Made by a program: the position numbers and the translations under genes. Positions 37,080-46,844 of a DNA stretch of 64,000 nucleotides are shown piece by piece. This DNA is from Dama dama (lineage: Eukaryota; Chordata; Mammalia; Artiodactyla; Cervidae), in NCBI RefSeq assembly GCF_033118175.1, contig NC_083681.1:17006001-17070000 (forward strand). The letters run 5' to 3'. Under the pieces are notes generated by a model that had not been told where the DNA came from, ran no database searches, and was given only the letters and a program-made list of their open reading frames with translations. Every line of letters starts with the position of its first letter. The first letter of the stretch is position 1.

Positions 37080-37480
37080 GAAGCTGCCCTGGGCGGCGTG
37101 AGAGGCAAGCCGAGGCCCGAGCGTGACTTCCAGGCAAGGCCAGGAGCCTGCACATGGGCTCGGGCATGACTGGCCCAGGGCGGAGGCCGCCATCTTTGGG
37201 CAGCCCACGGGTCCCGGCCCCTCGTCTGTCGCCTCCAGTAAAGGCGGTCAGACTTCTCCGAGCCAAGCCTGGTCTTGACTTTGGGGAGCTCCAGACCCTC
37301 GCCACGGAAGCTCCACACAAACGTGCTGGAACAGGTCCCGTCTGTGAACAGTTGCATCATCCCACCCACGGCACCCAGCCGACGGCTGCCAGCCCTCGGG
37401 GGAATCAGAGGGGCTGGCGGCTCCGACACCTGGACCAGCAGAAAGGCCAGGCTTTACGGAGAGGTCAACACTGAGCAATG
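37080..37480 (-). promoter_or_regulatory. CpG-rich intronic segment with YY1-type site, candidate internal promoter
   Basis: By eye this 400-bp block has roughly 60 percent or more G+C and about 25 CpGs, far more than the surrounding intron. On the AMOTL1 strand it carries AAGATGGCGGC (37186-37196), the YY1 consensus often found just downstream of transcription starts. Long open frames cross it (36806-37429) but none resembles a known protein. I do not see a strong donor just downstream, which weakens the alternative-first-exon idea. It could also be an enhancer or a decayed CpG-rich insert. Confidence 0.4.
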
Positions 37481-38354
37481 ACCCCCGTGGGCCAGCCAGG
37501 AGCAAGCCCTGGCATACGGAACCAAAGGGCAATGCTGCTGTGCCCAGGGGCGTTTACATTCCCACCTTTTCTCTCTGCAAAAGCCCCAACCTGCCCAGAC
37601 AGAGCACACAGGCCGCTTTGCCCCCAGAAAGGAAACTCTGGTGCCCCGTGGCTCTGCTGCCTGAAACCATCCGATGACTTTTGTCCCTCACCTGCAGGGC
37701 CTTGCCACCTGCAGCTTTTCAGGTGCTGGCGGGTGGGTCATGGTGAAATCACTGCCTGTAACAGTTCACTCTCGCTAGATGTCTCCCTCTTGACTTTGGC
37801 TCTCGCCATAATGCCCTAAGAGTGAAGGCTGCCATGTGCCTAACGTTCCCGTGACAAAGACACGGGCTGGAATTCTGCAGCATCTCCCCACCTGCTGAGT
37901 CACAAGCAGAAGGAGAGCATGCCGGAACGCACACTCTGCCCTCGGTGCTGAGGCATGACTGCTTTTCTTGCAGAGACCAGCTAATGAAACCAGCACGGCA
38001 ATCACCAGGTTCCTGCGTGAAATCCCAGATGTAAAGGAAGAACCTGCCTCTCTCAGCTTACTGCTCCGTATCCCTCTCGGTGTCCCCTCTCCCACAATGT
38101 CCGTTTGGGGAGATGCTGCTCAGCCGCTGAGTCCCTGTCCAGGGGCACCACTCCTGTCTCTCCTGTAGCCCCTTGACCTTCTACTGTAGGTTTAGCTTGG
38201 GTGACTCCACCCCCCCCCCCTGCTGTTTTTACATAATCACAATAGGAAAAGATGTTTATCAGTTTTCACAATCAATACAAGATAATTACAACTGCAAACC
38301 ATAATGGGAACATGATTAACCTAACAATATAAAATAATTACCATTTGGCCGGGC

Positions 38355-38374
38355 GGGGGGGGGGGGGGGGGGGG
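38355..38374. repeat. 20-base G run
   Basis: A pure G tract flanked by GGGC and GGCGGCGGG. It is prone to G-quadruplex formation and to length error in sequencing. Confidence 0.9.
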
Positions 38375-38419
38375 CGGCGGGCATGAGGCAGAGTGATGAG
38401 GTTAGTGGAAGTACATACA

Positions 38420-38690
38420 TGCCCAGGTTTTCATCTGCTCAGCCAGCCTATATCTTTTGGTTGGTGCATTTAATCCATTTACATTTAAGGTAATTATCAA
38501 TATGTATTATCCTATTACCGTTTTCTTAATTGTTTGGGGTTTATTTTCTGTAGTTAGGTCTTTTCTTCTCTCGTTTTCTGCCTAGAGAAATTCCTTTAGC
38601 ATTGGCTATAAAGCTGGTTTGGGGGTGCTGACTTCTCTTAACTTTTGCTTGTCGGGAAAGCTTTTGATTTCTCCATCAAACCTGAAGGAG
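38420..38690 (-). repeat. L1 ORF2 fragment
   Basis: TCTTTTGGTTGGTGCATTTA, CCATTTACATTTAAGGTAAT, TTTCTTAATTGTTTGGGG and CCTTTAGCATTGGCTATAAA are typical L1 ORF2 sequence in reverse. Confidence 0.7.
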
Positions 38691-39041
38691 TGACTCTCCC
38701 TCTTTTGGAAGATAAGCTCCTCCAAGGGAGGCACCCTGGCATATTTATTTTTGTCTTCCTAAAGTCTTACATGGTGCCTGGCATAAAGAGGTGTGGAATT
38801 AAACGCTGGCCAGCGAGTCAGTGAATCAACCCCCTTGAGCCGTAAGGAACCATGTCCCTTTCAGAGAGCCTTCGCTCTGGCCTCATCTCCTGTTCCTGCC
38901 GTCTGGGCTCTGTGTCCACTTGCTTTCTCCCCCTTGATCTGCTCCTCTCCGTCCTGCCTTAGGTCCCGCTCGCCCCGATCCGATCCGTCTAGCTGGAATA
39001 CCGAGAACCTTCCCTGCCCCGTCCCCGGGGCAACCCCCTAC

Positions 39042-39339
39042 CTTGTGGAGCTTATCGGCGTTGTCATAGTAACCCTGCAGCTCCTGGTGCAGCACGCGGT
39101 TCTCCTCCGTGAGGATCTCCACCATCTGCTGGGCTCGCTCCACGATCGCGAAGGCGTCCGGGCCAAGCTGCTGGCTGGGCGAGGCGGCGGGCGGGGGCGG
39201 CGGCGGCACGGCCCCCAGGGCCATGGGAGCTGCGAGCGGCAGGGGCACGGAGTGCAGCGGCCCGCTGACCGAGGAGTTCTGCGAGGACACCGGGCTGTGC
39301 TGCTGCGCCGTGGACGGGAAAGGAAGCTGGCATGGGCGG
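39042..39339 (-). CDS. AMOTL1: AMOTL1 exon: proline-rich linker and start of the coiled coil
   Basis: This 298-bp exon starts with one split base, completing serine in GVTSRPCQLPFPST, and then has 99 whole codons. The first half is low-complexity and rich in Ser, Gln and Pro, with a run of six prolines before AASPSQQLGPDAFAI. The second half, IVERAQQMVEILTEENRVLHQELQGYYDNADKLHK, has heptad spacing of hydrophobics and opens the angiomotin coiled-coil (lipid-binding) domain. The acceptor is TTCCCTTGCAG. The donor is GTAGGG, with G at +4, weaker than consensus. The next exon continues in phase 0 with FEKELQR. The exon is CpG-rich, which explains the long antisense open frames over it. Confidence 0.95.
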
Positions 39340-39559
39340 CTGCAAGGGAACAGACCAGGGGTCAGAGTCCAGGCCACTGGCTGGGGCTGGGGTAAAAAAG
39401 CCCACAGCACAGGCACTGTGGGTGGTCCCAACCCACAGTGATGCCAACGGGTCAGCATCAACGCAGGGTCCAGCTGGGCTGAGAGATGCAGCTTCAACCC
39501 TCCATCCCACAGATATTCAGCACTCTCCCTCTGAATCTGCACTGCTCTGGTCATCAGGG

Positions 39560-40030
39560 AAACGGTGGACCAGACAGAGAAGGTCCTCCCCTGCTCTCAT
39601 GAAGCTTATATTCTTGGAGAGAGAGAGACGGGCACACCACCGAGTGATGAATACACAAAGCTGAGTATTGAAAAGCAACACCTCTACAAGAATCAACCCG
39701 AGGGACAGGGACAGGGAATCACTGAGTGGCCAGTTCATAACAGAGGGGTCAGGGAAATGGTCTCTGAGAAGCGGACGCCTGAGCTGAAGTCTGTTGACAG
39801 ACATGGAGTAAAGAGTGGTTGGGGGCAGCGGGTGGAGAAGCGGGGAAAGTTTTCCAGGTAGACGGATCGGGGGTGAGCGAGACCTAAGGCAGGATTGAGA
39901 GGAGCAGATTAAGAGGAAGAAAGCAAGTGGACACAGAGCCCAGGCGGCAGGAACAGCACAAGATGAGGCCAGAGGGATGGGCATGGGCCTCTGGGAGCCA
40001 AACCTGGGAGCCAAGCTCTGGGAGCCAGAC
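39560..40030 (-). repeat. old L2-type repeat (family uncertain)
   Basis: CTCTCATGAAGCTTATATTC, GGGAAATGGTCTCTGAGAAG and AAGTGGACACAGAGCCCAG follow the order of the same ancient repeat as 23180-23490. Confidence 0.4.
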
Positions 40031-40124
40031 CTTCCCATGGAGTGTGGAGGGGCAGGGGAGGAGCTGTCTTCATGCGAGTAGGGGGGATGTGTTTTGGCAA
40101 GGATGGACCAAAGGTGCCCGGTGA

Positions 40125-40318
40125 GGAAACCCGGGAAAGACTGAAGGCAAAAGGAGAAGGGGGTGACAGAAGATGAGATGGTCAGATAGCATCACCGACT
40201 CCATGGAAACGAGTTAGAGCAAACTCTTCAGGAGGCAGTGCAGGACACACAAGTGAGCTGCCATCCGTGGGGTCACAAGGAGACAGATATGGCCTAGTGA
40301 CTGAACAACAACAACAGC
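40125..40318 (+). mobile_element. BovB 3' fragment (diverged)
   Basis: GGGAAAGACTGAAGGCAAAA, GATGAGATGGTCAGATAGCA and GACTGAACAACAACAACA match the BovB end with several changes. A short copy. Confidence 0.75.
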
Positions 40319-41189
40319 CAGGTTAAGAAAAACACAGATGTCCCTTGATGGTTCAAACTTTGGTACTAGCTTCTTTACCTGAACCCATGAATTTTCATAT
40401 CCAATCTCCCCTCCCAAAGGATCCCCACCTCCTGATTCTGTTAACTGGTTTCATAAAAAATCCCTGTATTTTCTTCCAGCCTAAGCCAAGGGCTCCTAAC
40501 AACAACACTATAGTATAAACAGCAAAGACAGTCTTGGCATCTAGTTCTCCAACCATGGCTATCTCTCTTCTGCAGACTTGGGGAAACTGGTGTTCTTGTT
40601 TACCCCTTCAACCTTTAGATCTCAGTCTGAGAACTGGGGCACTAAGAATTATCAACAACCCTCAAATCCCTGACTTCGTTATATCAAAGGGTTGAGCTCC
40701 TTCTAGTCCATAACAGTTTCATGTGTTACCTCTGTTCCTTGTGATCCTCCGGGGCCAAATCTCTCAGAGCTACCTACCTTTATCCTCAGAGGTCATCTGA
40801 CCTTATATTTCCTTTTAAGTATATTTGCTGCAATGTTTTTGGGCCGTGTCACCCTCCATATCTCTCACTGTGCAAGTGTATCTTAGAGCATTAAGCATCC
40901 TCTGAATGCTGACTTCTGCAGCTAAACGTCAAACTCTAGAAGAAAGGGTGTCACCTTGGCCCTCCCTACATGGAGATGCAAACACCCCTAAAGATGATGT
41001 CAGAAGAAATCCAGGGATCCCTCCAGAGTGACTAACCACAGGCTCTGTTCTGGTAACCAACATCAGAGTGCTCCACCAGGCTCCCAAGTTAGTTTCCAAC
41101 TAGATCTCCTTACGGTTTTGATCTAGGAGCCCATCCATTTCATGTTAAAATAGCTGGGATCTAAGTTCCCTAAGTCAAAATAGGGAACC

Positions 41190-41930
41190 ATGGAGCTCAA
41201 GGTGGTTCTTTACTCCTTAAAGGCCTCTGACTTCAGAAAGGAGTGCTGGGGGTGGGGAGGTGTAAAGCCTCCCCCTTCCCTCCCTTTCCACAACTACGAT
41301 TACGATATGACCTCATTAGAAATAAAACGTTTCTGCATTTTGATGAATTTGTGCCCCTTCTACACTGAAATATATGTGGATGTGTTGTCCCGTGTGCATG
41401 AGGATGTCTGTGTGTACGAGGTCCGACTCCACGGTGAGAGTGAAATGCCCTTGGCTGCCTTTCACAATGCCCAGCTTTCATCCCCATCACAGGGACTCCT
41501 ATCAGTTGTGGACCCAAATCACCACAGGTCCTTTGTGAATAAGTGCATACCAGCAGCCTGGCCAAATCCTACAGTGTATTTTTCATGCAAAGAGGTTACC
41601 TTGACAAGAGACAAAATATCACAAATTACACTGCCTCGATCCAAAAGCAGACACCAATTCCCATCTGCAAGTTCTCCCTGCCCCCTTCATCCACCACAAA
41701 CAACAAGCATGGTGGTGTGTCTCTTCGAAGCTGAGGTGGGCACAGAAGAAGCATCAGGGTCCCAGCAGGACTTGCCCTCTGACCCTTTACGCAGGGGCTT
41801 CAGGGTGGGGCTTCTACCTTTTGACATTTATTGGGCTCTGGCATTTGGAACTCACAGTCAAGGACGGGCCTATGTTCTCGGTCATCTTCCGTTATATAAC
41901 AAAAAGGAAGTTTTCATAATGCCAGCCTAA
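41190..41930 (+). other. 246-codon open reading frame, antisense in the AMOTL1 intron, unknown
   Basis: This is the longest open frame in the window that is neither an AMOTL1 exon, an antisense shadow nor a recognised repeat. The start context AACCATGG (A at -3, G at +4) is near optimal. The predicted product is soluble-looking, with no signal peptide, membrane segment or motif that I recognise, and with uneven composition. No promoter, intron or polyadenylation signal is obvious around it. I would treat it as a chance open frame unless transcript or conservation evidence appears; no function is proposed. Confidence 0.15.
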
Positions 41931-42452
41931 GTCATCCATGATGGTGACTAGCCACCTGAGTGGCAATGCAGGAAAAAGGTTCTTGCCAAGTTCAGGGACA
42001 GAAAGAATGGGTTTTTCAAAATAGGAAGTCTTTTATGATAAGTAGAGAACACTGGCTTCAAAAAATAACCCGGTTACACACTCAAAAATTCACATTCAAG
42101 AGGCATGGTATTACAACGGACGATGTGTAGCCAGGAGAGCAAACCACTGTTCCTTGGCTCCGCTCCTTAGCCACTGGGGCGGGTGGGCTCAAAGGTCCGT
42201 ACAAGGCAGATCTGGATGAGAGTAAATGAAGGGGAAAGAACGGTGGTGGGGGGTGGGGGGAGACACAGGAAAATGTCACACACCATCATATCAGTGCTAT
42301 GAATCAGGATATCCTTCACTTCCAAAGATAATGCTACTGATCGGCCACCATTAGGATAAAGACGTCTTCGCAATGGGGACACAGAAAAAAAAAAAAAAGA
42401 GGAGACGGGAACCAATATTTATTGAGAAACTACCTTGTATAGAATTCTATGC

Positions 42453-42663
42453 TGTGCTGTGCTTAGTCGCTCAGTGGTGTCCGACTCTTTGCAACCCAAT
42501 GGAATTAGCCAGCCAGATTCTTCTGTCCATGGGAATTCTCCAGGCAAGAATACTGGAGTGGGTAGCCATGCCCTCCTCCAGGGGATCTTCCGACCCAGGA
42601 GATGAACCGGACTCTTATGCATTGCAGGCAGATTCTCTACCAGCTGAGCTAGCAGGGAAGCCC
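42453..42663 (-). repeat. Bov-tA SINE with perfect 12-bp target-site duplication
   Basis: Left edge GTGCTGTGCTTAGTCGCTCA, right edge CTGAGCTAGCAGGGAAGCCC. AGAATTCTATGC occurs at 42441-42452 and 42664-42675. Confidence 0.9.
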
Positions 42664-43004
42664 AGAATTCTATGCCATAATCATCTATATGACTATAGTT
42701 TACTTCCTCTATTGGGATTTCCCTGGTAGGGAAAGGGATTTCCCTTTCTCCATTCTCTGGAGAAAGGAATTCAATTCTTCAGTGCTCAGCCTTCTATGGG
42801 ATACAAATGATGCTAATTATAATTATAGTGATAATAGCTAACATTTGTCCAATGCTTCATTTGTGCCCAGCTTTATACATATTAACTCCTTGAGTTCTTT
42901 AACTTAAGCCAAGTGGTTGTATGGACCCAGGATACCGAGACACATGATGTCAAGTAACAGCTCTGCCTTCACAGTCTAACAGAGGAAGTAAGTGAAACTA
43001 TTAC

Positions 43005-43362
43005 TTTTGAATTGTGGTGCTGCTGAAGACTCTTGAGAGTCCCTTGGACTGCAAGGAAATCAAACCAACCAATCCTAAAGGAAATCAACCTTGAATATTC
43101 ACTGGAAGGACTGATGCGGAAGCTGAAGCTCCAATACTTTGGCCACCTGATGCAAAGAGCCTACTCACCGGATAAGACCCTGATGTTGGGAAAGATTGAG
43201 GGCTAAAGGAGAAGTGGGAGACAGAGGATGGGATGGTTGGATGGCATCACCGACTCAATGGATGTGAATTTGAGCAAAGTCCAGGAGACAGTGGAGGACA
43301 CAGGAGTCTGACATGCTGCAGTAAAGAGTCGGACACAACTCAGTGACTGAATGACAACAACC
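43005..43362 (+). mobile_element. BovB 3' fragment
   Basis: Begins GAATTGTGGTGCTGCTGAAG and ends CTCAGTGACTGAATGACAAC. Contains stop codons in the former reading frame. Confidence 0.85.
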
Positions 43363-43423
43363 CAGAGCTTAGCCCTGAGTGTGGCTTTCATGAGAAATCC
43401 AATATTTTTTTTCCGTTACGGCT

Positions 43424-43562
43424 AACATTCATCGGGCACTTTTGACTCCAGCCACTGTAGTATGCACTGCTACACGCATCATCTCACCTTGACCTTCATA
43501 ACTGCCTTATAAAATAAGCATCACTATCAAGTCTCTGTTTAGGTGAGAAAACAAGGCACAAG
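43424..43562 (-). repeat. MIR SINE (worn)
   Basis: GCTAACATTCATCGGGCAC, CATCATCTCACCTTGACC and GTTTAGGTGAGAAAACAAGG in reverse MIR order. Confidence 0.5.
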
Positions 43563-43565
43563 ACG

Positions 43566-43693
43566 GTATGTGCTAAGTCGCTTCGGTCATGTCTGGCCCT
43601 TTGCGACCCCATGACCTGGAGCCCACCACGCTCCTCTGTCCATGGAATTCTCCAGGCAAGAATACTGGAGTGGGTTGCCATTTCCTTCTCCAA
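43566..43693 (-). repeat. Bov-A monomer
   Basis: TGTGCTAAGTCGCTTCGGTC at left through GGGTTGCCATTTCCTTCTCC at right, the reverse of Bov-A. Confidence 0.83.
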
Positions 43694-44298
43694 AACAAAA
43701 TAGAACAGAGATAACAGAAAGATAAACAAGATGCAAACACAGGCTTTGGGATTCCAGAGCCTGCAGCTCATTCATTCCCTGAACAGTGCGGGGGAACACA
43801 AGGAGGACAGGCAAGGAGCCCTGTGACCCCTGCTGCCAGGTCCCCGCGGCCCAGTCTGAGTGACCACCCTGTCCCTGACTCACACCCTAGCGAAAGCATC
43901 AGAGCTTTCCGCAGGTTCTAGCCAGCTTAGGGGGAGCATGAAGGCTAGAAACCCGCCCCTGTGTTGATCTCTTGGACTGTTACTTACCTATTGTCTTTCA
44001 CAGGTTACTGTCTCTTCTACAGAAGCATTCAACTAACAGTATGAAGGGTCTACACCATCTGCCAGGCAGCACAGTTCATCACCTTCTTTATCCTCACACA
44101 CCAAGGCAGGACCACCACCAGGCTCTGCTCCTTTCTCATGGAATCAGAGAAATCTTGGAACACTGAAGAAAGGGATCTTTTCCCACCTGCCACCAAACTA
44201 TTAAATACACCTGAGCAGGGCTGAAAAAGCCTCTTCGCCCCAAGTCCACAGTGAGGTATTAGAAACAAGAATCAAGGAGCATTTAAAGAGCCACATCT

Positions 44299-44740
44299 GG
44301 GATTTCCCTGGTGATCGGTCCAGTGGTTAAGACTTAGGCTTCCTGGAGAAGGAAATGGCAACCCACTCCAGTACTCTTGCCTGGGAAATCCCATGGACGG
44401 AGGAGCCTGGTGGCCTACAGTCCATGGGGTCGCAAAGAATCAGACACGACTGAGCGACTTCACTCACTTTATGGCTGATTCATGCTGAGGTTTGACAGAA
44501 AACAGCAAAATTCTGTAAAGCAGTTTTCCTTCAAAAAAAAAAAATTAAATTAAAAAAAAAAAAAAAAAAAGACTTCACCTTCCAATGCAGAGGGTATTGG
44601 TTTGAGCCCTGATCAGGGAACTAAGATTCCACATGCCTCATGACCAAAAAAATTAAAATATAAACCAGAAGCAATACTGTAACTAATTCAATAAAGACCT
44701 TAAAAATGACCCACATCAAAAAAATTTTAATAAAAAAACA
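44299..44740 (+). repeat. CHR-type SINE, split by a composite insertion
   Basis: The head GGGATTTCCCTGGTGATCGG and TCCAGTGGTTAAGACTT (to about 44337) continues at 44570 as AAGACTTCACCTTCC, then GAACTAAGATTCCACATGCC and a tail ending ATAAAGACCTT. The flanks AAAGAGCCACATCT (44285-44298) and AAAGAGCCACAACT (from 44740) look like its target duplication. Confidence 0.78.
44338..44569 (+). repeat. Bov-A monomer plus L1 3' end inserted in the CHR SINE
   Basis: TCCTGGAGAAGGAAATGGCA to CTGAGCGACTTCAC is a Bov-A monomer. It is followed at once by TATGGCTGATTCATGCTGAG and TTCTGTAAAGCAGTTTTCC (L1 3' end) and poly-A. The short AAGACTT at both borders suggests that the composite went in as one event or as two at the same spot. 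Confidence 0.7.
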
Positions 44741-44914
44741 AAGAGCCACAACTATGATTCAAAATAGGGTCATACAGGGAATATATATATATGGGCTGAT
44801 CTTCCATCATCAATGACTTGGACCATGACTTTAAAAATGACCCACATCAAAAAAATTTTAATAAAAAAACAGCCACATCTATGATTCAAAATAGGGTCAT
44901 ACAGGGAATATATA
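44696..44914. repeat. tandem duplication, two copies 131 bp apart
   Basis: Positions 44696-44787 and 44827-44914 are alike apart from two base changes and a 4-base gap: TTAAAAATGACCCACATC, AGGGTCATACAGGGAATAT and the A-rich middle are shared. It includes the tail and 3' target of the CHR SINE, so it arose after that insertion. A BovB follows the second copy. Confidence 0.8.
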
Positions 44915-45352
44915 GTGGTCATGTATGGATGTGAGAGTTGGACTGTAAAGAAAGCTGAGCGCTGAAAAATTGATGCTTTTGAGCTATGGTGTTGGAGAAG
45001 ACTCTTGAGAGTCTCTTGGACTGCAAGGAGATCCAACCAGTCCATCCTAAAGGAGATTAGTCCTGGGTGTTCATTGGAAGGACTGATGCTGAAGCTGAAA
45101 CTCCAGTACTCTGGCCACCAGATGGGAAGAGTTGACTCATTGGAAAAGACCCTGATGCTGGAAGGGATTGGGAGCAGGAGGAGAAGGGGACGACAGAGGA
45201 TGAGATGGCTGGATGGCATCACCGACTCGATGGGCATGAGTCTGAGTGAACTCCAGGAGTTGGTGATGAAAAGGGAGGCCTGGTGTGCTGCAATTCATGG
45301 GGTTGAAAAGAGTCGGACACGACTGAGTGACTGAACTGAACTGAACTAAACT
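44915..45352 (+). mobile_element. BovB 3' fragment
   Basis: GTGGTCATGTATGGATGTGA through CTGAACTGAACTGAACTAAA. The former frame reads SWTARRSNQSILKEISPG and RQRMRWLDGITDSMG, mostly open over 45005-45334, so it is one of the less decayed copies. Confidence 0.9.
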
Positions 45353-45942
45353 GACGGCCCATTATTAATGACTTGGGTCCGTGGCACATAGCCTGACCCA
45401 GAATCTGCACTCATTCCTTGCTTCCTAATTTACAACCCTGCCCGACTCACAATCCTGACAACCAACCACCACTGGCCTATGTCATGTTTTTGTTCTCTTG
45501 AATTTTTATTTAAATATCATTTAATTTTTCATGCATTATTTATTCTTCCTAATTAGTAGCACGCATGTTTTCTGAGGGTAGAAAATTACGACTTACACTA
45601 AATTGGTACCCAGTACATTTTTGTCAATTGATTTGGCCCCAGAGCCCAACAGCAAGTTAGGAGGTCATATTTGCTTTATGAACTTCAACAATGTTTTATT
45701 GAGGGAGAGACCTCTGATATTTGTATTTGATCTGCATAATATAGTTAGAATCTCCAGCCATGACACTGCCAATTTAGTAACACAGCTCCATGTCGCTTCC
45801 TTTCTCACACACAAAATGCAGCTCAAGACTGAAGTGATAATGTAATGTGGATCAGGGACGCAAGATCACTGGTGACAGCGACTACTCAACAGTCCTTTGC
45901 TTCTCTCTGCACACAACAAGCCTTCATAAATTAGCTTGTTTA

Positions 45943-46071
45943 CATACTCTCTTAAAATTTTTTTTTTTTGGCCGAGCCTCAAAGCATGTGGGATCTCCAA
46001 CCAGGGATCAAACCCATGACCCCTGCATTGGAAGCGTGGAGTCTTAACCACTGAACTACTAGGGAAGTTCC
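45943..46071 (-). repeat. CHR-type SINE with 18-bp target-site duplication
   Basis: GGCCGAGCCTCAAAGCATGT, GGGATCAAACCCATGACC and CTTAACCACTGAACTACTAG in reverse. CATAAATTAGCTTGTTTA (45925-45942) is repeated with one change at 46072-46089. Confidence 0.82.
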
Positions 46072-46399
46072 CATAAATAAGCTTGTTTAAACATCTGTAT
46101 TTACATTACACCTAATGTACTAAATATGCCATGAATAGCACTTTACCTTCACTGTCATTTCACTCTCACAAGCTCGGACATTCCCTGCTCTCACAACACA
46201 TATTATTATTCTGTTTTTAAAGTATGCAAACTAAAGCTCAGAGGATCAACAAATCAGAGATCTCAGTCTTTACAAAGCAAAACAATGGGCAATGAACTGG
46301 GGGTTGGAGCTCACATACCTCTACCAGACCAGGGCTATCACCCCATGCTGGCACAAGACTGCAGTATTCCTTAATATGGGATGCTTTTCTCTGCTTCTT

Positions 46400-46590
46400 T
46401 CTAGCCAGGTAACCATGGGCAAGCTTTTAATTTCTTCTTCACCTTTAAACGGTGATAATGATAGGATCTACTTTACAGAGTTGTTACGAGAATTAAGTGA
46501 GGCCATGTATATGAAGCAGTGCACATAGTGTCTGTCATTGGGAAAGGACTTAATAACTGCTAGCCTGTGTTATTATTATTACACTGCTAA
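46400..46590 (+). repeat. MIR SINE
   Basis: CTAGCCAGGTAACCATGGGC, ACTTTACAGAGTTGTTACGA and GAAAGGACTTAATAACTGCT in forward MIR order. Confidence 0.55.
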
Positions 46591-46844
46591 TGGGTGTCAG
46601 GAGAAAAGCAAAGGATCATGCACCTTTGGGTGTCCCTTCCTCTTAAAACACACTGTGTGGAGAATCCCAGTCCCTAACAGTAAAGCTTCAGCCTGGAAGC
46701 AAAGCAAATGCTGACACCATAGAAGCTTCCATTTCTGAAGAGATTTCTTGCAATGCAATGCAGAACAGGAGTATAATGTCAAGGGGATGCACATGCCTGT
46801 CGGGACATTCGCTCTTGAACACAGACCCTCACTTTCTTCTAGAC

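Larger units (their letters stand above)
31844..39041 (-). other. AMOTL1: AMOTL1 intron (about 7.2 kb)
   Basis: Unassigned stretches are 31844-32686, 32869-33119, 33621-35129, 35351-37080 and 37481-38419. Positions 34660-34800 and 38691-38790 resemble L2 tails. The 37.08-37.48 kb block is CpG-rich and listed separately. A pure C run lies at 38210-38220. I see no additional exon with family similarity. Confidence 0.75.

Noticed and set aside
36806..37429. 207-codon minus-strand open frame
   Set aside because: It lies over the CpG-rich block where stops are rare by composition, resembles no known family and has overlapping open frames on both strands.
38793..39395. 200-codon plus-strand open frame
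   Set aside because: Antisense shadow of the GC-rich AMOTL1 exon at 39042-39339.
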